NCBI GenBank assembly: GCA_963969595.1
Contig: OZ018415.1
Span: 18,786,001-18,850,000 of the forward strand
Source of the DNA: Neckera pumila
Taxonomy: Eukaryota; Streptophyta; Bryopsida; Hypnales; Neckeraceae
Length of the DNA stretch: 64,000 nt
Direction: 5' to 3'
Shown here: piece by piece, positions 11,098-22,572 of the stretch
Layout of the letters: each line of letters starts with the position of its first letter
Position numbering within the stretch: position 1 is the stretch's first letter
Notes under the pieces: model-generated
Seen by the model: only the letters and a program-made list of their open reading frames with translations
Told to the model about the DNA's origin: nothing
Database searches by the model: none
Made by a program: the position numbers and the translations under genes

Positions 11098-12431
11098 TTA
11101 AGGGAGCCGACCCATTCCCGACCACCACCCCATTTCTACTCTGTAGACTGTTTTCTTTCTGATCAACATGAGACAAACGGTCATTAAATACGGCACAATT
11201 TCCCATGCAGTTGTAGCACATTATGATTGGCTACAAGATGATCAATATTGCAACCACCCCATGGGTGGATTTGCAATCAGTCCTTGGTCAAAAATAGGGA
11301 GGTCTATATAACAAGTATAGGTCAAATAGAATCTTTAGCAAAAAAATTCATAGTAATTATATTTCGAGTAATAAAAATCTGAAAAATTATGGGATCCTTT
11401 TTAACTCAATTTCTACATAAGAAAAAATTCCTCCCTCAAAGGACCCCGCCCTGCAAATATGCGTAGTTGCTTAACCCCTAAAGGACCGAGGTGATTTTCC
11501 TACCAAAAAACATTCAAAACTGTCATTTCTATTGCAAAGAGAAAAGAGTTTTAAAAACTGTTTTTTTTTGCATATCCAACCATAAGATCTTATACTTGAC
11601 TAGTATATGAATATGTAGAAGAAATTTCAGAAACTTTGACTACGTAGATTGCAAGATATATGCATTTAAAGTGAAGAAAACAAGTTTTTTTCCACCTTGC
11701 TTGACTAGATCTTTTGGCTTTGAATCTTTTTAGTTCAAATTTTTTGCACTACTGATTTCGATTTTCTACTTATTTATGTTAAATAGTTGAGTTGAGAATC
11801 TACCAAAATTTTTTTTTAAAAAAAGCACTTAATTTTCACTCATTAAAAAATTGTTAAGTAGAAGTGGATACAAGATTGAAGAAAAAACTAAATTGTTGAT
11901 AGCTTTTAGATGGAATTGAATCACAATAATCCCAACGGTGAGATTGTCCTAGCAAAAAAACCTAACCATGTCTAACAAAAAAAATTGAAAAATTCTCAAA
12001 ATTGCATTCAAAAATGAATTCTACAACTTATTTTTTCAAGAAGATGCTTAGATTGCCCGAAAAACTAAGATTGTCCATAACTTTCTCATTAATAGTCCAA
12101 ATTGAATGAAACAAAGCTTCACATGTAGACAAAAATATAATCTTTGAGGAAAAAATTTGAAAAAAAATTATTTTGACTTTTTGTGATTTTTTTTGGACTG
12201 CCCGCAAAATTCCATTTTTACTTATTGTGCCATAACTTTTGCTCCCGGGCATCAATTAAAATAAAAATTATATATTCGCAAAGATTTTGCAAAAATACAC
12301 AACCTCAAAAAATCCCAAAAAATATTACTAAAAATTGAAATCGTAGGAACCTACCCCGACCCAAACTGTCCCCTGAGGGGACAACTGGTCCTTTAGGGGT
12401 TAAATGGTCGACAATGGGTCAGCTCCCTTAA
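11098..12431. mobile_element. Second TTAA-flanked family, GGGAGCYGACCCATT ends, split by a nested element
   Basis: GGTTAAGGGAGCCGACCCATT at 11096 is mirrored by AATGGGTCAGCTCCCTTAACC ending at 12433. TTAA lies immediately outside GGGAGC on both sides (11098-11101 and 12428-12431). Removing the nested element (11471-12403) leaves an element of about 400 bp. It is unrelated in sequence to the CCCCTAAAGG family apart from the TTAA. Confidence 0.6.
11471..12403. mobile_element. Complete TTAA/CCCCTAAAGG element, 925 bp
   Basis: TTAA (11471-11474) then CCCCTAAAGGACCGAGG; the right end is GGTCCTTTAGGGG then TTAA (12400-12403). It is almost identical over its whole length to 16503-17433, so amplification is fairly recent. 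A 75-codon minus-strand frame (12028-12255) is shared with that copy but looks like by-product reading of AT-rich DNA. There is no transposase. Confidence 0.85.
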
Positions 12432-12611
12432 CCCTCATGTATTGCAAACATTTGATGATATATTAATAGTGATAAAAGAAAACTTCTCAATATCCAAATT
12501 TTCGAATACTCAAGAATGCAAAAAGAGGCTATTTCCTCTTTCAAGCTAATTATTTTAGGTTTGAATGTTGGGATGTGATGCAAGTACTTTATTTTTTATT
12601 TACTAGATTTG

Positions 12612-13118
12612 TATGAAGATGAAAAAAAATGGGAAAAAAGTTCTTTTTTGATATTCAACTAAATAAATTTGTACTAGACTACCATAGGAATGTGTGGAAA
12701 ATTTTCAAAAACTTTGACCACACAAATTGAAAGATGATAACATTTGAAGTTAGTAGAATTTTTTTTTTGATCTTGCATGACAGGGCCTTCAAGACTTTAA
12801 TTCCTTCTAAAATGTGATTTGTACACTATACATATTTTTTTTTTTGATATTTGCATCTTGTATCATGTAGGTTACATACTTGCCAAATTCACAAAATTAG
12901 AGGAAGCATTTTGCACATGTTGCCCGGACTGCTCTAAAAATTTAGGGCAGCATAACTTTTGATCTGGGCACCAAAACAAAAAAAATTATATTCCTACTGA
13001 GGAGATACATGTCCACAATCACCTTAATTCAAAATTTGAAGAAAATCTGTTAAAAAATGACTTTGTGTGCTACTACCTGAGATCACGTGCATACATTCAA
13101 CGTGTCATTTGGTCCTTA
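12612..13118. mobile_element. TTAA-family element, type of 14077-15573, ends degraded
   Basis: It is homologous to 8049-8625 and to the outer element at 14077-15573. The right end reads CATTTGGTCCTTAG where the intact family has GGTCCTTTAGGGGTTAA. It directly abuts the AGCAAAACTGT repeat that follows. Confidence 0.55.
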
Positions 13119-13320
13119 GTTTAGTGTAGTGGGTCAAGAAATAATATTGTTTGTGTTCGCAGCCAATGACATGAGCACCATGTATTTGTGTACTCAGCAA
13201 AACTGTAAGAGGGCTGCTTGATCTGTGATTGTAAGTCACCAGGTGACGTGTGCACCACATGCCATGATGTTTATTAGACCACACTGACTCTTCCAGAGAG
13301 CAAGTTTGGGGTCCATTCTC

Positions 13321-13440
13321 GATTTTTTTTTTTGAAACCTGGAGTTTATTCCAAGAAGTGAACCAAGAACAAAACCGGGCAGAAGCCAAGGGCAGGGCCC
13401 TGGAGTGAAAGAATGTCAAGCACAACACCAAAGAATCAAA
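13321..13440 (-). mobile_element. Poly(A)-tailed short retroposon, minus strand
   Basis: Read on the minus strand, the segment ends with GGAATAAACTCCAGGTTTC and a run of 11 A. The same tail ends the 100-bp insertion at 45358-45457. An AATAAA signal before an A-tract is typical of SINE or processed 3'-end retroposition. The 112-codon frame across this region is not a gene. Confidence 0.5.
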
Positions 13441-13459
13441 CAACCGAATACTAAACTAC

Positions 13460-14076
13460 AGAAAGTCCATCCCCAATTTGAGCTTCTGTGCTTCCTGGCC
13501 TTCAGAGCTTGCAAGACTGTGATCTTTGTCCTCACCATTGCAAAACTCTGTGTCATCCTCTGGAGTGCATCACAATGGAGATGAATTCAATTCATGTGAC
13601 TGCTGAATCTTAAAAAAAGTTGGAGGTGCACACCACTAATTCCACTCGGCAAGGGAATCTGGCTTCACACTTCAGTTTCCTGCACAGGGCTGTGGTTGGT
13701 TTATTAGATAACAACCTCAGCTAACTGCCATTGGCAACAAACTTTGTTGCATTTGGAGGTGTCATGAGCTTGGCATGGTTCATGATTTAATTCTTAACCT
13801 TTAAAGAATGCGGCCCCTTATGACCAAGGCAGTCACCAAAAGTGTTCTAATAATGGACCAATAGGTGCATTTTCTATTTGTTTTTATAGTGAGTAATGAA
13901 GTCATCCATCAACCACTTTTTGATCTCAAGTGTTAAGCACCCATAGTCACGGGCCACCACTATTGTTTTCTATACGGCCAAGGGTTGGGTAATACTGTAC
14001 AGGGATTAACCCTTAAATGATGCACTAGACGGTGACTATAGAAATCATCTTTTTGGTTACCATGAGAATCATTGGC
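13460..14076 (+). repeat. Dispersed repeat, inverted partner of 29-1330
   Basis: It is homologous in reverse to 29-1330 and partly to 30075-30275, for example AAGTGGTTGATGGATGACTTCA on the minus strand. It ends exactly where the TTAA element at 14077 starts. Upstream, 13150-13260 holds one copy of the AGCAAAACTGT repeat described at 15745. Confidence 0.6.
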
Positions 14077-15573
14077 TTAACCCCTAAAGGTCTAACAGCA
14101 CAAATGGGGCAGAAATTGTCAAAAATTGACACTTTTTAGGGCAACAGGAAAAAAAGTGAAAAAAAATAGTTTTTTTTTCAAAATTCAATTGCACAAATTT
14201 GTAATAGACTTCTCTAGGAACATATAGAAAAAATCTCAAAAACTTTGATCACACGGACTGAAAGATTATAACACTTTTTCCAACCTAGCCCGACTTTAAC
14301 TCCTCCTAAAGTGAAGTTTTTACACTATACATGGTTTAGTTTTCTAACATTTGCATCTTGTATCATGTAAATTACATACCTGCCAAATTCCAGAGTTATT
14401 GGAGGAGTTTTGCACATGTTGCTCTAAACTGTAAAGGCTGCCCCAGAAGTTTTGGACTGCATAACTTTTGATTTGGGCCCCCAATCAGAAAAAATAAAAT
14501 TATAGTCCCACTAAAAGGGTACATGTTCACACCTTGTGTCTAAATTTGAAGAACATCCATTAACCCCTAAAGGACCGAGGCCCTTTTTCTACCAAAAAAA
14601 CACTCAAAATTGCCATTTCTATAGCAAAAAGTAAAAATTTGAAAAATGTTTTTTTTTTCACATCTAACCATAGGATCTTACACCTAACTAGTATGAGAGT
14701 GTGTGGAAATTTTTTTAGAATTTTTAACCGCACAGATTGTAAGATATCTACGTTTAAAGTGAAAAAACCAAGTTTTTCAGCACATTGCGAGACTAGATTT
14801 TATGACTTAGAACATTTTTAACTTAAATCTTTTGCATTACAGAGTTTTGAGCTTGAAATCTTTGTGGTCGAGACCTGAGTTGAGAGTCTAGGAAAAAAGA
14901 AAAAATTCAAAAATACTTTAATTATCATTCTTTAAAAAATTGTTAAGTAGAGGTAGATACAAGCTAGAAGGAAAATCTAAAATATTTATATATTTTAGAT
15001 GGAATTAAAATGCACTAATCCCAATGGTGAGATTGTTCTAGTAAGGATTATGAGACATGAAAAAAAATGAAAAATGAAAAATTTGAAAAATTGCATTCAG
15101 AAATGCATCCTAGAAGTTATTTTTTTTCAAGAAGATGCTTTAATTGCCCAAAGAACAAGAATGTCCATAGCTTTCTCATAACAAATCCAAATGAAATGAA
15201 TCAAAGCTTTCCAGATAAACAAAAATATAATCTATGAGAAAAAAAATATTAAAAAAAATTCAAATTTTTGTCCATTTATTTTTTTGCTACCCGGACTGCT
15301 TGCCGTCCCTTGTTTTGAGCTTATTTGGTCATAACTTTTTTTCCCAGGCACCAATCGTGAAATAAATTAAATTCCCACAAAGCTTATCAGTTTTTCTATC
15401 TTCAATAAAAGTTTCACAAGATTGGGGAAAAATTTCAACCCGTAGATACTTGCCAAAAACACATTTGTCCTCCGAATGGACAACAGTCTTTTAGGGGTTA
15501 AAAAGGACTTCATATGCACCTACTTGAGATCACTTGCGTATGTTCAACGGTCATTCAATCCTTTAGGGGTTAA
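14077..15573. mobile_element. TTAA element (about 550 bp) split by a nested TTAA element
   Basis: The left end is TTAA (14077-14080) with CCCCTAAAGGTC; the right end is CCTTTAGGGG with TTAA (15570-15573). The text at the nested boundaries joins as CATCCATTAAAAAGGAC once the inner copy is removed, as in the uninterrupted copy at 12612-13118 (CTGTTAAAAAATGAC). This shows the inner element targeted a TTAA inside the outer one. Confidence 0.8.
14560..15501. mobile_element. Nested complete TTAA/CCCCTAAAGG element, 934 bp
   Basis: TTAA (14560-14563) then CCCCTAAAGGACCGAGG; the right end CTTTTAGGGG then TTAA (15498-15501). It is the same subfamily as 11471-12403 but clearly older. A further partial copy is at 60815-61506. 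Confidence 0.8.
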
Positions 15574-15744
15574 AAAAATGCAAAAGCACTCATTGGATGA
15601 GAAGTCAAGCTACTGTAAAAGACCTTCCCTTTTTACAACAAAATTCCGAGGATCGACTAATACTTGTACTTCTGTCCTACTAGAAGGATTCTCTATCATC
15701 CATCAACACAAAACAAAACGGAAACGTCCTTGTCCATGTTTTAG

Positions 15745-16090
15745 GGTTCATGACATCAGCACCATATGTCTGTGTTTTCGGGGAAACTTTGGTAGTGATT
15801 GCAAGTCCAGGCGGCTGTGGCTGGTTGCCAGAAAAGTAATGATACAGTGTCAGCAACTCCACCATCAGGTGTCAAATACGTCACACTGCCAGTGTTTTGA
15901 CGAAATAGAAGGTATTAGTGCTCTCTTTTTCTCTCTTTTTAAATTTTTAAATTTATTTTTAAGTGGACCTCTTTTTTGTGCGCAGCCATGGACATCAGCG
16001 CCACTTCTCTGGGTGCTCAGCAAAACTGTCCTAGTGATTGCAAGTCTAGGTGGTGACTGCAAAAGTGACGGAACTTGGCCAGTGTACCAC
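15745..16090 (+). repeat. Two copies of the AGCAAAACTGT / GATTGCAAGTC dispersed repeat
   Basis: Each copy of about 110 bp has an ATGACATCAGCACCAT-like start, an AGCAAAACTGT-like middle and GTGATTGCAAGTCCAGGCGGCTG-like end. Other copies lie at 13150-13260, 31209-31250 (start only) and 32195-32310, and partial ends occur at 7120 and 51130. Frames of 213 and 102 codons running through here span unrelated repeats and are rejected as genes. Confidence 0.6.
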
Positions 16091-16093
16091 AGT

Positions 16094-16215
16094 CTTAGCA
16101 ACCCTTGTGCGTCATGAGAATGCACCTTGGGTAGGGAACATGTTAGTATGTGGTTAGCAACCCTTTGTGCCAATCATGATAATGCACCTTGGATAGGGGA
16201 CATGTTAGTATGTGG
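16094..16215 (+). repeat. Two-copy tandem repeat, about 60 bp
   Basis: The unit starts TTAGCAACCC and ends CATGTTAGTATGTGG. Copies begin at 16094 and 16154. 16216-16500 holds nothing recognisable. Confidence 0.7.
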
Positions 16216-16502
16216 TTAAGCCGCAAGGATCTACCCATGCTTGACCAATTTAGTCCCAACCAACTTTGGAAAATCACAAACAATTCATATCTTGTCAATT
16301 ATCTAGAGCTAGTTAATCGTAAAGTGTGTGCAATGATCAACGGATCAAGAGCCGGATTTTAAGAAAAACATAGATAAAACTCCTTGAAACACTCCAAACT
16401 AAGTATGATGGAGTTTGGTATTGTGTGTTTCTTTTGAACTAACTTATTCTTAGTTATATCTTCCTCTGACATTCCTTTTACAAACCAGGGTTTACTTTAC
16501 AA

Positions 16503-17433
16503 TTAACCCCTAAAGGACTGAGTTGATTTTCCTACCAAAACCCATTCAAAACTATCATTTCTATTGCAAAGAGAAAAGAGTTTAAAAAACTGTTTTTTTT
16601 TGCATATCCAACCGTAAGATCTCATACTTGACTAGTATATGAATATGTGGAAGAAATTTCAGAAACTTTGACCACGTAGATTGCAAGATATATGCATTTA
16701 AAGTGAAGAAAACAACTTTTTTTCCACCTTGCTTCACTAGATTTTTTAGCTTTGAATCTTTGTAGTTCAAATTTTTTGCACTACTGATTTCGATTTCCTA
16801 CTTATTTATGTTAAGTAGTTGAGTTGAGAATCTACCAAAAAAATTTAGGAAAAAAATCACTTAATTTTCACTCATTAAAAAATTGTTAAGTAGAAGTGGG
16901 TTCAAGATTGAAGAAAAAACTAAATTCTTAATAGCTTTTAGATGGAATTGAATCACAATAATTCCAATGGCGAGATTGTTCTAGCAAGAAAATCTAACCC
17001 TGTCTAACAAATTTTTTTGAAAATTCTAAAATTGCATTCAAAAATGAATTCTACAACTTATTTTTTCAAGAAGATCCTTAGATTGCCCAAAAAACTAAGA
17101 TTGTCCATAACTTTCTCATTATTAGTCCAAATTGAATGAAACAAAGCTTCACAGGTAGACAAAAATATAATCTTTGAGGAAAAAATTTGAAAAAAAATTA
17201 TTTTGACTTTTTGTGATTTTTTTTGGGCTGCCCGCAAAATTCCATTTTTACTTATTGTGCCATAACTTTTGCTCCCGGGCATCAATTAAAATAAAAATTA
17301 TATATTCGCAAAGATCTCGCAAAAATACACAACCTCGAAAAATCCCAAAAAAAATTACTAAAAATTGAGATAGTAGGAACCTGCCCGGACCCAAATTGTC
17401 CCCCGAGGGGACAACCGGTCCTTTAGGGGTTAA
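16503..17433. mobile_element. Complete TTAA/CCCCTAAAGG element, 923 bp
   Basis: TTAA (16503-16506) then CCCCTAAAGGACTGAG; the right end GGTCCTTTAGGGG then TTAA (17430-17433). It is nearly identical to 11471-12403, which makes these two the youngest pair in the window. Between 17434 and 17800 I see no feature. Confidence 0.85.
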
Positions 17434-17839
17434 GTCTAATGGCTTCTCTCCAACTTTGCAACCTTTAAAAAATATGTTAGTTGACAAATAGCTTCTTCAA
17501 GGTTACTAGATCTGCTTGGTAATAAGGTAACTACGCCTAATTTCAACTGCTTTCTAAAATTGACCACCATAGATTCTTGCCTAAACTGTACTCCCACTCA
17601 TGAGAATCTATGGTCAATTTCAAAAACATCTAATTTTCAGTACTTTTAAAATGTGTATTTATTCATACAATGTCTCAAAAATGCATTCTAAGATATCAAT
17701 CTTGAATCCCCTTTCAAATACCAACAAGATTTTCCCCAAAAAACTCAATATAATAATGAGAATCATGCTAAATTCCTTATTTGTGCGATTTTAGGTGTAG
17801 TTACCTTGGGCATGTTTACCTCAGTGGTAGTCAGAGTGT

Positions 17840-18167
17840 ATGCTGCAAACAGTGCAAAGTTTCATTATCCCTTCTGACTACAGAGTATTTTTTTAGCACA
17901 CAATGAGCATAATAACCGTCAGGCTAAAGGTGGTCAGTGGAATGGGTATTTCAAAGTTTGCTTACGTACTGCTTACAGCGTTTTTAGCAATGCTCCTGTC
18001 CTGGTGGTTTCCTCAGGGGACAGTGTGGCCCAAGTATAAAACCCAGACTCCCTTCCTTGTTGTTCATGAGCCAGTCCATTAGCAAGAGTGCACACAAGGC
18101 GAACTTCCTGAGAGAATTTCCTGCAGCGAGAATTTTCCTGTGAGACTACAGCCCCTTCGGTCTCATC
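17840..18167 (+). promoter_or_regulatory. Promoter and 5' UTR of terpene synthase A, TATA box at 18035
   Basis: TATAAAA at 18035-18041 lies about 130 bp before the ATG. From 17960 onward the region is nearly identical to the promoter of copy B (33712-33913). A diverged third version at 22205-22440 has lost the TATA box. The shared stretch GGGGACAGTGTGGCCCAAG just upstream of the TATA box is the best candidate for a functional core. Confidence 0.65.
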
Positions 18168-20053
18168 ATGGCACAAGCACTGTCTTTCTTCTCCGGTGCT
18201 GAAGCTGCACCTGATGTTCAAGTCCCTGCAAAGGATGCTGGTGTGCACGATGTGAATGGTGAGCCTCCACCCCTTCTTGTTTTTGGGGCAAATACGAAAC
18301 ATGCCAAAGGACATCATACTCTCAGTGCATTCTGCAGTTTAATTTGCCATGGCCAGTGCCTGTAGTTGTTGTGCATCCTGACTCCCAAGCGCTGTCCAGT
18401 GTCCTCTGAATAGACTACTGAAAGGGAGAGGTCCAGACGCAGTAATTTAGGGAGGGCACTGTACAGTAGAGAGCGTTTCCTGTCCTGGGATTTCCGCGGG
18501 TATTTTGACGATTCTTCACTTGTGTGTTGGTGGTGGCAAGCGCAAATGCAGGCTTTGTTTGTGCAATAGCTTCAAAGAGTCTCTACGTTACGTTACTTCC
18601 CCTTTGGAATTTGCTGTGCACTGCTGAACAGATTGTGTCTCTACAGTTCCAGTGCAGGCTAGCTAGCAAAGCAAACTGTTTCTGACATGTATTTATACTT
18701 GCACCTCAGAGTCAACAATAGGGAGAATCGGTAGCATTGTGCAATGGTGAATTTTGTCCCCCATGGCGTTTGGTTGGCTACATGTCAAATGCTCTATTGC
18801 CTTGTCTAGAATTTTTCATAATACAAACAAGGGAAGATGAAATCTTGAAACATCCATCCTCCACTAAAGAACATGGAATTCAACACTCCTCTTGTTTTGA
18901 GTCAGTTTTGAAGACCCTAATATTGGATTCGACTTCCTCAGGGACCAAGACTGTGGAGCTCATGGATCCAATTTCACCAACCAAACCTGTGTCCACAGTT
19001 GATGATCAACTTCCATCTTTGCTCTCAATGGTCGTTGATGGCCTCCCGCCTTTGCAGCAGTCCAAGTACACACACGAGGCTGAAAAACGCTTGCACCAAA
19101 TGTGGGTTGAGCCCTATCCAAATGCCAGTTCCTTGAGCTCCTATTGTCGTGCAGGTCTTTCCGTAGCAAGCTACTTGCACCCTGGTATAATCAGTCTTGA
19201 TCGTCTCGTAGCCATTTCCACTGGTTATACATTATTCTTTTTGTTGGATGATGTCTGTTTTGACACCCCGGATGAGTTTCTTGAAGACCAATATGGCATT
19301 AGCTGTGGTGCACGTGGAAGCCCCCAAAAAATTCAAGAATATCTCGACCACTTGGATGCAATTTTCAGTCAACAAGTGCAACCAAGCAATCCTGCTCCCT
19401 TGATTGAGACCCTCATGCAGGAGTCCGGACGGCTTTTGTTGGAGTTGTCCAACCCTGAATGGTTTAAGAATTTTGTCGCAGCTGTCGTACAACACCACCA
19501 CTCTGGTGTTGCTAGTCATGCAGAGAATGGCCACAATTTATGCTTCCAGGATGTGGAGTCCTACGCTGTTATGCGTGCTGCAAATGTTGGTGGACAATTT
19601 GTTCAAGTGGCGATAGAGTTTGCTAACAACTCTTACATTCCAAGTACATTGAAGGCGACTCCATACTTGGAAAACGTAATCATGACAGCTTCCATCCATA
19701 TTGGATTTGCAAATGATATCTTCTCATATTACAAGGAGAGCGCAATAGAACAAAACCCTCGCAATTTGATCACCGTGCTCATGGAATGTGAAGGGAAGCC
19801 TTTTGTTCAGACCTTGCATATGGCAATAGACTTGACGAACACATACGCTCGTGCAATCATGGATTTGGAGGCTAAAGCTTGGAACTCTACTTTGCAGAAG
19901 CACATGCATGATATTAGAGTTCTCATTGCTGGAAATGTTCACTTTAGTGTTATGGACGATCGCTATCGGCAACGTGATTCCATCTTTCCTGAACTAAGAG
20001 ACACGACCAGTAGTTGGAAACTTGTTCCTCATTCCAAAGGGCCAGGGCTCTAG
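18168..20053 (+). CDS. Microbial-type terpene synthase (MTPSL), copy A, two exons
   Basis: Class I terpene synthase: it ionises a prenyl diphosphate (most likely FPP or GPP) with Mg2+ and cyclises the cation. The exact product cannot be read from sequence. Exon 1 is 18168-18258 and exon 2 is 18942-20053; the intron has GT (GTGAGC) and AG ends, and the joined frame gives 400 aa with no stop. The start is the ATG of MAQALSFFSG, conserved in copy B. Active-site elements: DDVCFD at about residues 133-138; Arg242 exactly 46 residues before Asn288, matching the diphosphate-sensor spacing of bacterial sesquiterpene synthases; NDIFSYYKE (NSE triad) at 288-296; RY at 371-372. The plant-type two-domain architecture is absent and there is no clear transit peptide, so a cytosolic enzyme is likely. 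Exon 2 carries a local change against B and C near residue 84 (MWVEPY versus YVERY). Downstream is a conserved 3' flank. Confidence 0.9.
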
Positions 20054-22100
20054 TTTTTTTTTCTTGCCATATTGTTGGTGGTACAATTTCATCTTTCAAA
20101 TGTATACTTTCATTACCCTGAAGTCCTAAAAGGAATAGGACATTTTGTCTAAAAAAAAAGAGTATTAGTGAGTGATGAACTATGAATTTTTCTTTGGATT
20201 ATACATAGAATTTCTTTTTCAATAATTCTTCACTTTGAAAAAATGATTTGATTTGCTATCATTAACTAGATAGAAAATTTATGGTATCACCAGCAAGAGC
20301 AATGGCTCTACTTGGCATTTTGTCTAGGGCATTGGAATACAATCGTTTCCTTTGTCACAAAGAGAGACTGGAAAAAAAGAAAGAAAGATTGACGGCATCT
20401 CATTCATTCTTCATGCGCACAGAGTATCTTAAAGTGGAGTTCTCACATAATTGTGTTAATTTATGTCCCAGTGAGAGCCCTTTTTTTCAGGGAATTTTGG
20501 GAGAATTGTATATATGCAACTTGCACATGAACTTCATTTCTTTGTTAGCTGCACAATATTAACTGTGGGGGACTGGTGGTCTGCTATCTTAGGTCCAGAG
20601 TTGGAGCAGAATTTCAAGTAATTTGGCCTCCTAACCAGTGATTTCCTTCCCTGCTGGCACATATTATCTTATTTTCTTTCAGAGTATCTGTTGGTGCAGA
20701 GTTTGAGAATAATTTTACCCTCACTGTGATTTCCTTTGATCCCTGTTGACACATGTTATCTTATTTTCTTGCAAGAAATCTGGACACTACTCCCATATAT
20801 GGCAGCTGGGATTGGCTCAATCGTGTTTTTTGCACATCAGTGTGCCATCAGGAAACAATCTTCCTTATTCATTGAGTGATGCAACTTTTCTTTTGAGTTC
20901 TCCAGGTAGCAGGAAGCAGTCCTCTTCATTTGTTGAGTGATGCAACATTCATCTTGGGTTCTCAGCGGCTTGAGTTCTCAGCGTTCTCAGCATTCTTAAC
21001 TCAATTTTTTGTTGACATGGTTCCAACGTGTAAATGAATATTTCTAAAAGCACAGCAGCTCCATGTAGTGTGTATACCAATTTATCCCGTCACCCTTTCT
21101 CATTGTTCAATGGCATTGTTGAAAGCATGGAGATCAGTCTGATGGTCGTTGGTAGTACTGGCATTCCAGCAAATCCACTTCAATAGTAAAACTGTGAACA
21201 TGAAATAGAAATGCGACTCAGTTGATTTTCTCTACAAATGAATTAGTGATTCGAAGTCAGTTTCTGTTCACGAACCAGAGAAGAGAAGAGGCAACTCAAA
21301 GGATCATCCTCTCCCAAATAGTTTTTCTGCCACTGCTCAACTCCAGAGCAATGGCAATACATAACTTACATACTATTGTCTTTTGGAGTAGCACTTCTAT
21401 GTGTGATCAATATTTGAAAAAAAAAGCTCTGTTGTTGTAATGCACAATCATACTCCTCTTTCCACTTTTAATTAGAAAACTGAGCATTTCAAGATTTGCT
21501 TTCTTCAGTACTTGATCACCCCAAATCACAACATTCTCATTGAGAGAATCACTTACAAGCTAAGCTTCACTCATCCATGGAGCCTGTTTGTGAAAATCAA
21601 AGTTACACCCTGGCTTCTGTGCTTGGGCATGGCAGCATGTTGTATTTCTCATAAGTCGGCTCCGAATTTGAGTCGTGATTCCTGTACACCAGGGTACAAT
21701 AATCTTACAGAATTTTGTGTAATATAGAATACAATTGGCATCTTTTGTCTTGCATAATTAACATTTCAATTCTCATGCAGTCCTAATCAAGCTTATCAAA
21801 TTTCAGTTTCAACAAACCAGAACTCCATATTTAGTGACTTGTTTCATTTTCATATTCATGGATTTACATGATAATTGGTTGAAAACTGTTGGAGATTAAT
21901 TTGTTTAATTTGATTGCATAGATATGTAGGAAACACCCATATGCACATTTTCCATGTTAAAAAATAGTCACCCCATTAAGTAACAAAATATGATCTTTGA
22001 AGAGTTCAATGTGAGGTTTCCCATGATCAAACTTTGTAAAATAGATTTCTCTTTATTTTAAGCACATTGCTATAGCCACTCAATCATGGTGTTTTCTTGC
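20054..22100 (+). repeat. 3' flank of terpene synthase A, duplicated with the gene
   Basis: The first 500 bp match 36265-36840 behind copy B, and 20690-21850 matches 3490-4757 and parts of 36860-37330. The last 300 bp (21780-22080) belong to a repeat block (CAAGCATACCAAATTTC-like) that recurs many times at 45800-51000. Short frames here (for example 20281-20562) are partly conserved with B at DNA level but change frame at their start, so I do not call a gene. Confidence 0.7.
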
Positions 22101-22204
22101 TGGTGCTGCTTGGATGGTCCAGTAGAGTATAGCACAGGCACAGGCACAGTACGAGTTGAAAGTTGGAGTGCAAGTTACAAAGCTTTTCTTTTTTAAAATC
22201 ACCA

Positions 22205-22440
22205 GAAAATGAGCATGAGGACCACAGCAACCGTGGTCAGTCAGTGGAATGGGTTTTCCAGAGATTGCTTGCAGTGCATGTTCTCTTGGCAACGTCCCAC
22301 CCTGGTGGTTTTCTGGGACAGTGTGGTCTCGTCAAACAGAGAAAATTAAACCTGCTTCGTTGTTCCTTTGTTTTGATGAGTCCGTCCGTGAGCAGGAGTG
22401 CACACTGTAAGGCTTTGTCAAACTCCCCGTGAGGTTCAAT
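22205..22440 (+). pseudogene. Orphan terpene synthase promoter and 5' UTR relic
   Basis: It aligns with 17920-18115: GTGGTCAGT..GTGGAATGGG, CCTGGTGGTTT, GGGACAGTGTGG, and AGCAGGAGTGCACAC near the end. The TATA box is replaced and no exon 1 or exon 2 follows. It sits where the next unit of a tandem array would begin, about 4.3 kb after the promoter of A. Confidence 0.65.
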
Positions 22441-22572
22441 CCAGAATGAGCGGGTCTCAAGTGGTCCAGTGGCTTCCAAAAGGGCCGAGTTTCCAGCACC
22501 TTGGCCACAAAGCAAAGGGTTTGCACAATTCTACAATTCCACACGTAAGGATTTGCACAATTTGACTGGTAA

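Noticed and set aside
15476..16117. 213-codon plus-strand frame
   Set aside because: It starts in the right end of one TTAA element, runs through the end of another and then two copies of a dispersed repeat. No domain; composition of repeat DNA.
12028..17285. 75-codon minus-strand frame present in both 11471-12403 and 16503-17433
   Set aside because: The two elements are near-identical over their whole length, so frame conservation carries no information. The peptide is of low complexity and too short for a transposase.
18737..18941. N-terminal extension of terpene synthase A read from 18737 without splicing
   Set aside because: This part is intron. The exon 1-exon 2 joint restores an uninterrupted protein with a start conserved in copy B.
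18168..20053. Bacterial contamination as source of the terpene synthases
   Set aside because: A GT-AG intron, TATA box, AT-rich repeat context shared among copies, and the neighbouring plant cysteinyl-tRNA synthetase show eukaryotic nuclear DNA.
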